From assembly GCA_958450365.1 (NCBI GenBank), contig CAUEEP010000741.1:3775001-3839000 (forward strand): a stretch of 64,000 nt of DNA, given 5' to 3'. This DNA is from Mesorhabditis belari (taxonomy: Eukaryota > Nematoda > Chromadorea > Rhabditida > Rhabditidae). Positions 32,801-44,013 of the stretch are shown piece by piece (within the stretch, counting starts at the first letter, position 1; each line of letters begins with the position of its first letter). Both the position numbers and the translations under genes were made by a program. Under the pieces are notes generated by a model, which saw only the letters and a program-made list of their open reading frames with translations, ran no database searches and was not told where the DNA came from.

Positions 32801-35800
32801 CTACCGTAAATACTCGAATAAAAGCATTTGATAGAAGCGTCGCGTAGTCTAAGTTCACACTCAAAGATCACCCATAAGAATCGCTCATAACTCGACATCA
32901 GTACGTTTGTTTCTGCACGCTTTGGTACCAAATTAAAGTAGAGAAAATGGGTGTTTTTTTGAGAAATAACACATATTTCTAGCTTTAACCAATGCTTAGA
33001 AAAAAATGATTGAAAAATGATGAAAAATCGGTTTTTGGTTTTTGTGCTGTATTTTACTTTAACAGATTCGCATTTTAAATTATTGATTTAAATGATCTGA
33101 TTTGCTAAAATATTATAAAAAACTAGCTTTTTTGTTGGAGGAAATCAATTTAAGCTTATTTATTCAATGACGAATAAATTTCTGTTGATTTGTCAATGAT
33201 TGGGTTATTTTTGAAGCTCAAAGTCAAAGTCAACAATAAAATTTCCCTTTTCCAACAATTTCCTACAATTATTTGTTTTTCAGCTGCTACGAGCGATCAT
33301 CTGGACAGCCTCCATTCTTGTTTTGGTCGGGATTTTCCTCTACACCGTTCCCCGTTTATTGATCCGTCCGATTGCCAGTGAAACGATTGGCGGACAATTC
33401 TTCAATGCACTTGTTGACACTGTGATTGACGTGTAAGTTTCAAGGAAATGAGAATTTACTTCTCATTTCCTTCTGTACATTGTACTTCTTTATCATCCCA
33501 CGATTTCACCTGTGGCTTATTGAATTTTCGAGTTCACTACAAGTCACTCGCGCCTTCCAAGAGCACTGGAATCTGTTATGGGTTTGATTCTTGTCTCAAC
33601 CACATAACAGTCTTTGGTTCTTGTGAAAAGGACAAAAAAGTTAGGCCAAAAATTGAGGAGAATTTGCATCAAAACACAGCCAAATCGAAGGCAAAAATTG
33701 ATCATAGAAATTTGAGCATAATGACGGTTTAATCGCTCACCGCTCCTCTCACTTTCGGCCCGCAATTAGGATCGATTCTCACTGAAACCAAGAATTTGAG
33801 CATAACAAAGTAGAGAATTAAACGGTTCTTATTTTTTCGTTCAAGTTTATTCAAAATTGTGGCCCCTTCTACCGGGGCCGTTTGCCAGATCGAGAGCGAT
33901 TACTCGCCCGCACAAAGAACCCCTAGCCATTTACGTAGGGATTTCTCCCTTTGCTTTGTAGATGCTACAAAAAAGATATTCAGCTATAAATTTGTACCCG
34001 GGGGTTTTCGGAGTCGGGGAATCGATTGAGCAAGCTCATTTTTCTGTAACCTTCAAAATGAGCCGTCATTTGAAGCAATATTATTGTAAAAAGCGTCATT
34101 CATTGAAATGCCTAAGTCTGATGCTAGAAATCAAATCAAAAGGCTTTTCATCAAATTTGATCCCTAATTTCATTATTAAGCGATTGTTTTAACGTTTTAA
34201 AGTGAACTTTAAATGTTTCTAAAAGTACTTTGGCTATAAAATCTCTCAATTTTCCATAGAGTCAATAAAAATGAGTGGCTCCAATTGATTCCCTGGCTCC
34301 AATCGATTCCCTGGCTCCAATCGATTCCCTGGCTCCAGTCGATTCCCTGGCTCCAATCGATTCCCTGGCTCCAATCGATTCCCTGGCTCCAATCGATTCC
34401 CTGGCTCCAGTCGATTCCCTGGCTCCAATCGATTCCCTGGCTCCAATCGATTCCCTGGCTCCAGTCGATTCCCTGGCTCCAGTCGATTCCCTGGCTCCAA
34501 TCGATTCCCTGGCTCCAAAAACCCCCGGGTACAAATTTACAGCTACAATCTTCTTTTTGTGCCATCTACAAAGCAAAAGAAGGTCCCAAATGACTGGTGA
34601 AGTGTTCTTTGTGCGCCCGGGTAATCGCTCGCGATCTGGCAAACCGCTCCGGTATAGAAGGTTTCTCGTTTGGAATCCGTAAAGGGGCGCGTAATGAATT
34701 TCGCCGTTTTGCGCGTCACTATGCCTAAATTTCTGGGTTTGATTTGTGCCTTAAATCTGGCTCTATTATTACTACAAATTCTACATCTTGTTGCTAAACC
34801 TTTTAAAATATTAAAGCAGTTAAATTGAGAGAAAAATCCTATCTGACTTTAGCTATTTGACTTGAGATTCATCTGATCTCTTGATTTTTTCGGTTTCGTT
34901 TTGACTTCAATCAAATTCTCTTTTAAAAGAAAATGATCTTTCTTTATGGGAGGTCTTTATGCGAGAAAGCTTTACATCTTTAACTTGAGCTTATTTTTGA
35001 TGATTCCTCTAAGGGACGTTCGCTTAATCCCCAATTTTTGTGACATTCTCCGCACCAATTGGTTTGGGGTTTTCAACAGACGATTCCTCACTTTTTGACA
35101 TTTGCTGAATTGGTTACCGTTCGCTTTCTTCCATTTCGCTTTCGCATTTGCGCGTGCGTGAGCATTGTAACAGTAATTTTGGCCCACCCTGTAAATAAAA
35201 GGCGATGTCAAAAACGACAAAAACGAAAAAACGACAAAAACCACATTTCTTCCACGCCCTGGCCGATCAGAATCCGTTCCCAAGGCATTGAAGCGTTTGA
35301 TTGTTCGATAAGCATTCGATTCACTTTGAAACGTTTTGCAATCACACTCGCTGAAAGTTTCTGTTCGCGTAGCGCAATGATCGACCTTGTTCGAAATGAC
35401 CGATCCTCGATGCGATTTGCTCTCATCTGAGATAATGCTTGAACCATTCTAAAAAATAAATTAGACGAATTCGACGCGCGGGAGCACAAAATGGAAGCCC
35501 CTTCTACCGGGGCGATTTGCCAGATCGAGAGCGATTACTCGGCCGCACAAAGAAAACCTAGCCAAAGAACACCTAGCCGGGATCTCTCTTTTGCTTTGTA
35601 GATGGTGACAATTTTGGTCTTGTATTAATGTTGAACAATAAATTATATTAACAGAAAAATCAGAAAACAACACAATTTTGAAGATTGGCTCATTTGTGCA
35701 CGAGTGAACAGTAATTTTGGCCATTGTAACGATAATTTTGGCCCATCCAAACTGTCACAACTATTAATCCAAACTATTAAATTCATTCAAGCTATTCAAT

Positions 35801-35998
35801 TTCAGTTTCCCAAATGTCGTCATCATTTCTGCGTGGATTCGTGTTCGGAAATGGCGCCGATATGTGGTTGCGGATTTCCCGAAAAGCTCCGAATCACCAT
35901 CAAATGACAGTTTACACGTATTTTTCGATAATATCCCATCAGCTATCGACAAAGCGACAAACGTTTATTTCACTCAATTGCAACAAAGTTGGGCATAA
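29804..35998 (+). CDS. Sre-like seven-transmembrane chemoreceptor, 7 exons
   Basis: Exons: 29804-29968, 30994-31132, 31361-31579, 32149-32210, 32252-32380, 33284-33432 and 35806-35998. They sum to 1056 nt with all phases matching, giving 351 residues from ATG to TAA. Hydrophobic segments recur in every exon but the fifth. Sre-type hallmarks are the TM3-end phrase VFERFLATRFAKEYE, the loop SLRFQIAENVKSLE before a later helix, and the C-terminal NVYFTQLQQSW. Sre proteins are nematode G-protein-coupled receptors of about 350 residues, assumed to act in chemosensory membranes; ligand unknown. Each larger intron carries a minisatellite. The last intron (33433-35805) carries a hairpin element and a Tc1-type pseudogene. 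AATAAA follows at 36009. Confidence 0.8.
30227..30435. repeat. Inverted repeat in Sre-like intron
   Basis: GCATGACCAGAAGCCAG...CCAACAAGATAGCT on the left is complementary to AGCTATCTTGTTGG...CTGGCTTCTGGTCATGC on the right, where an internal CTGGCTTCTGTGCCTTG segment is repeated. Confidence 0.75.
30486..30722. repeat. CTTGACTG(C)-type minisatellite
   Basis: Mixed 9- and 12-bp units (TTGACTGC and TTGACTTGC) lie in the first intron of the receptor gene. The reverse-strand reading is a spurious Ser/Gln-rich frame. Confidence 0.88.
31684..32035. repeat. 17-bp minisatellite in Sre-like intron
   Basis: About 21 copies of GTACCCTAGCTCGCAA, with shortened and CCGCA variants at the left, in the intron after exon 31361-31579. 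Confidence 0.93.
32447..32645. repeat. 11-12 bp GTTTTAGAAT array
   Basis: About 17 units of GTTTTAGAAT with GAAACG and AAAGT variants in the intron before exon 33284. Confidence 0.88.
33851..34672. mobile_element. Hairpin (foldback) element carrying an 18-bp minisatellite
   Basis: The outer arms (GTTTGCCAGATCGAGAGCG near 33880 and its complement near 34630) and a second inner complementary segment (CAGCTATAAATTTGTACCCG near 33985 and its complement near 34520) form an inverted repeat. The interior is the minisatellite at 34269-34520. Relatives of the arm occur at 35490-35612 and, more diverged, at 57010-57120, so it is a dispersed family. Confidence 0.7.
34269..34520. repeat. 18-bp minisatellite TCGATTCCCTGGCTCCAA
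   Basis: About 14 near-perfect copies with an A/G difference (CCAATCG or CCAGTCG). Because 18 is divisible by 3, all six frames stay open, and the resulting long frames are artefacts. Confidence 0.95.
34972..35489 (-). pseudogene. Tc1/mariner-superfamily transposase, DNA-binding part, decayed
   Basis: Two overlapping minus-strand frames give a helix-turn-helix-like segment (IIALREQKLSASVIAKRFKV) and, after a frameshift, a second one (TPNQLVRRMSQKLGIKRTSL) resembling the paired HTH of Tc1-type transposases. The catalytic DDE part is absent. CAGTAATTTTGGCC motifs near 35171 and 35709 may be its terminal repeats. It lies in the last intron of the receptor gene, in antisense. Confidence 0.5.
35490..35612. 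repeat. Dispersed repeat, copy of the 33851 hairpin arm
   Basis: Shares CCCCTTCTACCGGGGC, GCCAGATCGAGAGCGATTAC and TTTGCTTTGTAGATG with 33851-33965. Confidence 0.75.
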
Positions 35999-36008
35999 CA
36001 AAGAATTG

Positions 36009-36014
36009 AATAAA
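36009..36014 (+). promoter_or_regulatory. Poly(A) signal AATAAA of the Sre-like gene
   Basis: AATAAA lies 11 nt past the TAA stop, and the convergent gene's stop is at 36135. Confidence 0.55.
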
Positions 36015-36134
36015 GTTTTAACAAAATTACAGTGAAGCTTAGAAAGCTTAGAAAGCTTAGAAAGCTTAGAAAGCTTCAGAAATCTCACGAGATCATAATT
36101 CAGAAATTTTAATGCAAAAATAACACTTAAAATA

Positions 36135-39100
36135 TCAAGATCGAGGCATTGGACTCACTACAGCTTCGGGAATCGCCGAAATTGGCTCCGATTTTTTCGG
36201 CTTTTGAACAATTTCTTGAAATTCGACTACTTGGTCGCTAACATTTACTCTATTTTGGGATAAATCCACAATTTCTGGAGCTTTCCCTTGATCAACATCA
36301 TCACAATCAATTCGCAAATGTCGTCGTCGATTCGGATGACAACAACCATAATAGAAAAACATCACGGAAATTCCAATTATAAAGAAAACTCCAGATGAGA
36401 GAAGACACTCGAATTTCCAAGGGAAATTGAAAGAATCATCGCGAAGGAGTAGGAAAGCGAGAATCTGGAAAAACAGAAAAAAGGTTTTGAGAGCTTTTGA
36501 GATAAATTGATTTTCAAAAATAGAAACAGCTGTTCTAGATCCCCAGTTCTAGATCCCCAGTTCTAGATCCCCAGTTCTAGATCCCCAGTTCTAGATCCCC
36601 AGTTCTAGATCCCCAGTTCTAGATCCCCAGTTCTAGATCCCCAGTTCTAGATCCCCAGTTCTAGATCCCCAGTTCTAGATCCCCAGTTCTAGATCCCCAG
36701 TTCTAGAAAGTTTTGGGTGCTAGCCTTTGCGCCTTTGAAAGTCTATAAAACAACTACTTCTAAGAATTTCCCAAAGGGCATTTTGCAAAGAAAACAATAA
36801 AGCTTTTTAATAATTCAAATAGAAATTCTGTTCATGTTAGCATTATTTTAAAAGACGCTTCGAAAAATGATTGTAAAGACTCATGCACTAACCTAATAGA
36901 AATGATTTGTTGAGGATTTGTTGAGTTTGATTGATTTGAATTGAATCGAATTACTGTTGATGTAGATTTTGCGGTGCTATGGGATTGTGTTGATGGGATG
37001 GTTTAATTGGAGAGTGCCAATTAATGGGAGGGTACCAGTTAATTGGAGAGTGCCAATGAATTGGAGAGTACCAATTAATGGGAGAGTACCAATTAATGGG
37101 AGAGTACCAATGAATTGGAGAGTACTCTTCAATTATTTGTAAACTTACAGCCCCTTCGACAGCTTCAACGAAATACGCAATCGTGTACTGTCGCCTTGTT
37201 CTCCCGTCAGCCATATTAAATGGAGTTGATAAGTGAATGAAAGCATTCACACCGATCAATCCCATCTCAATCGAGGTGAATGGGGCTTTGACAGACTAAA
37301 AGAGAGTTTCTCTAATAAAATAGTTTGTTCAATTCTCCAGTTTTGTTCAATTCTAGCCCAGATTGTCTGGATCAAGCTTTCAATTTTTTTCTGTTTTTAC
37401 GGAAACCGGAAAAGGCATCAAGAATGTTAAAAATAAAGTGAAATGGGTAAAAAATATTGTGAATTTTTGTTTTAACTATTCAGAACTTTGCGACTATTCA
37501 GTCAATTTTTACTGAATATCTTTTTACATTTCATTTTCTTGCTGCCTGTAAAGCTTGCCTGTAAAGCTGTGATGTGCAGAAGTGACACAACAAAATGCAC
37601 TCCAAAGAAGCCGATCATCCAGAAACCGAATGCCAAAAAGGAAAGCACCAATATGGTGAAACGAGATAGAACCGTGAAAACTCTCCAAATGAACTGGAAC
37701 AAAAAAAAGATCATTAACTTTATTGAGGCATAGAATTTACCTGTAGAACGCTTTCATGCGGATGCATGTTGACTTTGTCAGGCCGGCAAAGGCGTAGACT
37801 TCGGTGTTGAATTGAGATCGACCAACAAGCGGATGAAAGGGACAATAAGAGAGAGACGATTTGCACATAAACTGCAAATAATTCTTGCCGAATTTGTAAA
37901 ACTGAAGAGTAAATTGACAGCATTGAGGCCTTAAAGTGATTTGAGTGCAATTAAAACACTAATTTTTCAATTCTAACATTCTAATTCTAACATTCTAACA
38001 TGTATTTTCCTTCAATTTTTCCTTAATTTTGCCCGCACCCCATAAACAAATAATTTTGAAAGATTTTTTGGGCACAATTGATTAGAATTGAGAAATCCCT
38101 GTTTTATGCTTACCGTATTCTCTCTACTAGTAGTGCCCTCTCCCCCTCCGCCCGGTCAAGCCGAGTTGATGACGATTTAACAGTTCCCAAGCTTTCGCAG
38201 AAGCTCAACACTCTAATCCCCCACAAGATCTCATTGCCAGCTACATTTTCCGACCCCACATCGATAGGTTCTGATAAGCGGTTCTCGAGATTTCGAGCAG
38301 TTTAGGCGACGCTCAGGGTGCACTACTATTAGAGAGGCCGTATTCAGTCATAGAGGTCTATTAGAGGTAATACAGTATTCTGTATTTTACGGTATCCCTT
38401 ATATAGAATGCATTTATTCCCATGAGTCAAAAAACCCCGCTTATTCTGTATTTTCTCTAATTGTAGCGCCCTCTTCCCCTCCGCCCGGTCGAGCCGAGTT
38501 GACGACTATTTTACAGTTCCTAAGCTTTCACAGAAGCTCAGCACTCAAATCCCCCACAAGATATCATCGTCAGCTACATTTTCCGACCCCACATCGATAG
38601 GTAATAGAATTGTGTAGAACCCGTCCGCCTAGTGCACCTAGCCGTGGTGCACCCCGTGGTGCACATAGTAGTGCTCCCCGGCGAGCCGAGTTGACGACTA
38701 TTTTACAGTTCCCAATTCTTCCCAGAAGCTCAACTCTCCAATCCCCCACTAGATCTCATCGTCAGCTACATTTTCCGACCCCACATCGATAGGTTCTGAT
38801 AAGCGGTTCTCGAGATTTCGAGCAATTTAGCAATTTAAGGTCCACTACTTAGATTATATTAGAGTATTAGAGAAAATACGGTAAATCGCTATTTTCACCA
38901 TAAAACTTGCCCGTTTATCTGAAGATATGCACAGGTTTTTACAAATTATTAGGTTAAAGATTTAAAGAAGTAAATAAATCACTGTACCCCATTTGGGCAG
39001 CTCTCCATCAACGGGTTTTGAGGCAAAAAATTGCGCCAAGATTGTGCCCTGAACTAAGAGTTGGGGTACCGACTCTAGAAACGCCTCGAAAAAGCGTAAC

Positions 39101-41571
39101 AAAGTCGCGTCTCTCTCTGATTCGATCATTTTGCTAAAATTTTGGATTTTATGGTCCATAGACCTCCATAGAAATCTTTTGAATTATATGCATTTGCCTG
39201 CCTAGAAGGAAATTTCAACTGCGTCTGGTGACCATGGGTTATTCGATGCAAACTTTAACGCCAAATCACGTCATTAATGTCGAAATCTTGTTTTCATTTT
39301 AGATTTTAATGATAGCTGTTTAATGTTAATAGTTAAAGGTAAACTTATTTAAGAAAAATAGTTTAAACTTTTATTTGGAACAACTAACTTTGCAAAAGCA
39401 AAAAAAAAGCAGAAGAAAAAGGTAGAGACCGGAGTCGAACTAGTGACCCCCTGCCTTGTGTTCTAACCTACTGCCACTCGGCCATCGCTGCTGATTGCAG
39501 AAATCGCTGCTGCTTGCAGAAATCGCTGCTGCTTGCAGAAATCGCTGCTGCTTGCAGAAATCGCTGCTGATTGCAGAAATCGCTGCTGATTGCAGAAATC
39601 GCTGCTGCTTGCTGCCATCGCTGCTGCTTGCGGAAATCTGCTTACAAGTCGGGGTGCGATTTTTGAGTTTATGCTGTTTTTGAGTTCGTTTTTGAGTTGA
39701 TTTTTGAGTTGAAATTCCATGCAAACCCTATACAAAACTTTGCCCGCTTATAACTTCAACTTCAGATGATGCTGAGACAGAGCACTCCATAGCAGAAACG
39801 GAAAGCAAATTCGGAATCAGCGTGAAATTCTGCGTCGAATAACCCATGGTGCATGTCATTTTGCCATTTGAAATCCCCTTGTTGTAAGGTAAACACATAC
39901 AATTGTATCCAAATACTCAAAATCACATACCAAAAATGTTTCCTCGCCTCTTTTGCGTTTTTCTCTTTTCGAAAACGAACCCCTTCTATTAAAGCTCGAA
40001 TATAATACAAAATTGGACCTAACTAAATTCTTGAAGCATTGGACTTTTGGAAAATAAAAGAATTACCTGAAAAATGCATGCAAAGACTTTGAAGAGAAAG
40101 CTTTTGCGACAAATCGACTTTTGGCTTCTTCCACTCTGAGATCTCATCTGAGATCTCATCTGAAATCTCATCTGAACGTTGCTTGAAATGTTTTGGATCG
40201 ATTTTGATTGATGATTGAAAGTTTTCTTTATTTTGTTTTGATTTTGATCCTACCTCATCATCAAACATAAATCCAAGAGTCACTAAATTAAGTGCAATCG
40301 AGCAGAATAGACATGGCGCCAAAATAAAGATGCCAGACCAAAGCTGAAATTTGTAATTGTTTTGTTTTGTTTTGTTTTCAGTTCAAAAAAAAATCCATTC
40401 TTATCGACAAATTCAATTTAGAATTGATCAATCTAATCAGCTAATACGTATTTCTGTATCCTTTATTGCTTTCTGTATCCTTTGTTGCTTACCTAATTCT
40501 TTTGATTCAAAAATAATCAGATTTGTGTTGAAAAAACCTAGAAATCTTTGCTAGTCTTTGTTCTGTCCGCTTAAACATAATCTGGGGGAATTTTTTGGGT
40601 TCTAAATATTCTTATGATTTAGCCTGATCTTAATTTCAATAATTTCAATATAATTTCAATATAATTTCAATATATTGGGTCGGTGAATTGAAAACTGCGG
40701 GCTATTGTCATATGTGACAGTTTGAGCACTTTCTTCAAAAGAAACCCATTTTGGTGTCAATGGAAAAGTTGTAGAGAATCAAAAATCAAGCTTATATCCA
40801 AATTTTCAGAGCGATTCAAAAACTGGTTTTCAAGAAATGCCAAATTTAAGAAAGAAATGCCAAATTTAAGAAAGAAATGCCAAATCTTCACAAAACTTGC
40901 ATTTTAAGCGAAACTACTAAGTGTATCTTTTTGAAAATTTGGCTATAAGCCTAATTTTTGATTCTCTACAACTTTTCTACTGACACCAAAATGGGTTTCT
41001 TTTGAAGAAAGTGCTCAAACTAGGATCTCCAGTCCTCCATCTCCAGTCCTCCATTTTTAAGTCTCACACTTGTCTCAGACACAAACCAAAACCCTTCTAC
41101 GAAAGAGGAATCCGCAAATTGCCTGTAAAATGGGCAGAAGTCGTCAATAATAATGGAAATTATTTGGAATGAATTCATGGTTTTATGTTGAATAAATTTT
41201 AGTTCAAAGTCCGATAGTTTTCAGTTCAAAAACCCGATATTTCCAAAAGTTTCCCTAAAGCCATTTTGCAAAGAAACAATAAAGCTTTTTAATAATTCAA
41301 ATAGTTGGCAATTCAAATAGAAATTCTGTTGGTGTTGGCATTATTTTAAAAGTTAAAATATGCGGCTAGTAATGCTGTTAAAATAGGCTTTCTCCTCAAA
41401 ACAAAGCACTTACTCGTCCCTGGGCGAAATGCAAATATGCAACAGCACAATCGGAAACGAAATCCGACAAATATGTGACAATAGCTATAAAGAAGAAAAT
41501 CAAATCGAATCTTCGCACAAAAAGTTTTCTCGGGAGTCGATCTTCCTGATTTTCATCGAAACCAACATCAG
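36135..41571 (-). CDS. XK-related protein (CED-8-like), 8 exons seen, first exon missing
   Basis: Exons in order of translation: 41571-41414, 40343-40067, 40018-39931, 39133-38988, 37871-37741, 37693-37559, 37295-37149 and 36464-36135 (TGA). Phases match, giving 470 residues plus an unidentified first exon. XKR hallmarks: RRFDLIFFFIAIVTYLSDFVSD as TM1; PILYYIRALIEG; ERDATLLRFFEAFLESVPQL; YVQIVSLLLSLSSACWSI; INxF/H-type VNAFIHLSTPFN; and a last helix followed by FFYYGCCHP. XKR proteins, including nematode CED-8, are multi-pass plasma-membrane proteins. Some scramble phospholipids after caspase cleavage during cell death. The N-terminus where CED-8 is cut is not visible here. The donor at 37559 appears to be GC rather than GT. 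The end of exon 2 could alternatively splice at 40254. Introns contain a mariner derivative, two MITEs and four minisatellites. Confidence 0.82.
36528..36708. repeat. 14-bp minisatellite TTCTAGATCCCCAG
   Basis: Thirteen near-identical copies in the last intron of the XK-related gene. Their uniformity suggests recent amplification. Confidence 0.95.
37010..37130. repeat. About 20-bp GAGAGTACCAATTAATGG repeat
   Basis: Six to seven variable copies lie just 3' (on the gene's strand) of the exon at 37149-37295. Confidence 0.85.
38112..38400. mobile_element. MITE, TACCGTATT family, copy 1
   Basis: Begins TACCGTATTCTCTCTACTAG and ends near a complementary TATTAGAG...TACGGTA sequence. Internal landmarks are GCCCGGTCAAGCCGAG, CAGAAGCTCAACACTC and GATAAGCGGTTCTCGAG. 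Relatives occur at 38448, 60893, 61735 and 62540. Confidence 0.7.
38448..38886. mobile_element. MITE, TACCGTATT family, copy 2
   Basis: Contains two successive partial units (GAGCCGAGTTGACGACTATT occurs at about 38490 and 38682). It ends TATTAGAGAAAATACGGTA, the expected terminal repeat. It lies in the same XK-related intron as copy 1. Confidence 0.7.
39421..39486 (-). tRNA. tRNA-like sequence, probably a pseudogene or SINE head
   Basis: The minus strand has a pol III A-box-like TGGCCGAGTGG and a B-box-like AGTTCGACTCC at tRNA spacing, followed by a T run. The acceptor-stem ends do not pair, because the 5' side runs into the neighbouring 18-bp array. Confidence 0.3.
39486..39640. repeat. 18-bp minisatellite GCAGAAATCGCTGCTGCT
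   Basis: About eight copies adjoin the tRNA-like sequence in an XK-related intron. Confidence 0.9.
40675..41237 (+). mobile_element. Non-autonomous mariner-like element
   Basis: Same organisation as 9442-9968: left end TTGGGTCGGTGAATTG, central inverted repeat, right part encoding the transposase C-terminus (GIRKLPVKWAEVVNNNG), and a mutated right end. It lies in an intron of the XK-related gene. Confidence 0.78.
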
Positions 41572-42107
41572 CTGAAAGTAAATGAGCAAAATTGACCGTT
41601 TTTTTAATTGCACGGGAGTGCACATCGGCGCGAAATAAGGCCAAAATGCGTTTTCTATCGGATTTTTCTGGGAGTACCTTTTTTAGATGCGGAAAATTGT
41701 GCTGATTCCGAATCTGAAGGAATTTTTCAAATCTCTCTGACAGAAATTTTTTAAATTTAGGTTTAGCGGTTTTTTGGTCATTTTGTATGGGAAATTTTGT
41801 GGTACCCTGCAGTTTGGAGCTCGTAACTCGACAACGAGGGTCTCGAACCAAAAACGAAGGGATAATTTTTATTCTAGAGACTCTTACGAACATTTTGATG
41901 CAAAAATCATCAAATTTGCTCAACTCTACAAAAAGTTATAACATACAAAAAGTGATCTAAGGCGCGCGACGTGAATCCCGCGCCAAAGTATGGGGTTGTT
42001 GGTTCGGCTCTCCGGCGCACTTGAGCTATTATTTTGCATATTCCTTAATTGTTTTGAGTGAATACGATACATAGCTACATTGCTCTTTTGAACAAAACAA
42101 TTTTTTC

Positions 42108-42492
42108 CGCGCCTTGCCCATTAGCGAACCTTTTTTCGCGTTTTAAAAAAGCTCTAAAAAGCTAATATTAACCAATTTCTATTCCAAATGTTGTTTTTCT
42201 AGGTATTCTAGGTAATTTGAGGGTGTAGAATCGAAATTTTGACATATCAGAGCTTGTGGAACCAATTTGAAAGACGGCTAGATCAAATTATAGAAAATTG
42301 TCGATTTTTCTCTTTGTATAACTCCGTCCGTTTGTTTCCACAAGCTCTGATATGTCAAAATTTCGATTCTACGCCCTAAAATTACCTAGAAGACCTAGAA
42401 AAACAACATTTGGAATAGAAATTGGTTAATATTACCTTTTTAGAGCTTTTTTAAAACGCGAAAAAAGGTGCGCTAATGGGCAAGGTGCGGAA
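42108..42492. repeat. Large palindrome, arms about 155 bp
   Basis: The left arm (from CCGCGCCTTGCCCATTAGCG) and right arm (to CGCTAATGGGCAAGGTGCGG) are about 95% complementary, with a loop of roughly 65 nt. No coding potential. Probably a foldback transposon or MITE with fairly little decay. Confidence 0.85.
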
Positions 42493-42984
42493 AAAAAAGT
42501 GCGCAAAAGTCCGGGTGCGCAAAAAAAGGTCGCATTTGTCCCACCGCCTAATTGCATCTCTTTCTACCATCTCTCTTTCTATTTCGACCATTTAAACTCT
42601 ACTTTTCAAATCATTATACAATAAGCGAAGGTTTAAATCTAAAAATTTCAAAATGCTAAACCTTGTTCGACTTCGACTTGATGAATCGGATCGATTCCAT
42701 AAAGATACAAAAGTTTTGGCGATCGTCGCTCAAACATCCTAAATGAATCATATTTGTGAATGGAGAAATGACGATTGAGTCAAAAAAAAGCAAATGACGT
42801 AAAACGATTGGGATGACAATGAGAAAAAATGGGGAAAAAGGGGGAAAAAGGGGGAAAGAAGGGGAAAGAATGTCATTAAACTTTAAGAATGCGATGTCTT
42901 TAACATTCATTTTCTGATGCTTTACCGAAGACGAATGTTATTGATTGTTGATATGTTGTTAGGTAAAATTTTTATGAAATGAAA

Positions 42985-43470
42985 CTTTTGATAGTTTTTG
43001 ATAGTTTTAAGAGTTTAATAGTTAAGTTTTGATAGTTTTGATAGTTTATTAGTTAACTTTTGATAGTTTTAAGAGTTTAATAGTCAACTTTTGATGATTT
43101 TAATAGTTTAATAGTTACATTTTCATAGTTTTAATAGTTTAATAGTTAAGTTTTGATAGTTTTTGATAGTTTAATAGTTAATTTTTGATAGTTTTAAGAG
43201 CTTAACAGTTATCTTCTCATAGTTTTTGACAGTTTTAAAAGTTTAATAGTCAACTTTTGATAGTTTTTGATAGTTTAATAGTCAACTTTTGATAATTTTT
43301 GACAGTTTTAATAGTTTAATAGTTAACTTTTGATAGTTTTTTAAGTTTAATAGTTAGTTTTTGGTAGTTTAATAGTTAAGTTTTGAGAGTTTTTGACAGT
43401 TTTAATAATTTAATAGTTAACAGTTAATAGTTTTATTAGTTTAATAGTTAAATTTTCATAGTTTTAATAG
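42985..43470. repeat. Degenerate AGTTTTGATAGTTTTAATAG repeat
   Basis: AGTTTAATAGTTAACTTTTG-type phrases recur irregularly over about 490 bp. The interval 42500-44010 shows no gene. Confidence 0.75.
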
Positions 43471-44013
43471 TACATCAGTCTAGTTAAAAATTGTTAACAT
43501 TTGTAAAGCCTGCACAAGAAAAGCTACTGATTCCATACTGACATCAAGACATGAATAAGCCAAGATTATTGATTCACATCAATAATCTTGGCTTATTCAA
43601 TATTTTTAAGCATTGGTGAAAGTTTAGATAAAAGCTATTAGATAAAAGTTATAAAAGAGAATTCGATTCAACAGACATTCAAAGAAGAATATTGTGCGCG
43701 AGAAAAGCGATCGGGTGATCGAGAAAAGCGACCCGAGGAATTGTCGGGTCATTCCATTTTTGCCTATGGCTCTTTCTGGAAGTTGATCGATCATTCACAC
43801 TTTCTTTGCCGATCTGATCATTCAAAAAGAAAGAAATGAGAAACAATAGCAAGCAAGCAAGCAAGCAAGCAAATAGTCCTGTTTCTAGACTGTACTTTGC
43901 TCTAATTTGTTTTCAAAATGGAAACACAGAAATCTAGATATTTCAAAAGCTCACTAGATATTTCAATTTTCTAAAAATAGGTTTTAGAATTTCGAATTTA
44001 GTTCTCAATTTGT

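Noticed and set aside
34209..34682. Frames of 90-135 codons in several phases with SLAPIDSLAPID or EPGNRLEPGN repeats
   Set aside because: Readings of the 18-bp minisatellite inside a hairpin element.
41572..41923. Upstream extension of the XK-related frame (RVSRIKIIPSFLV and following)
   Set aside because: A consensus acceptor at 41572-41577 begins the XKR-like part; the upstream stretch has no family resemblance and reads like intron that happens to stay open.
42656..42910. Candidate first exons of the XK-related gene (MESIRFIKSKSNK or MNVKDIAFLK)
   Set aside because: Their donors give the wrong phase for the exon at 41571.
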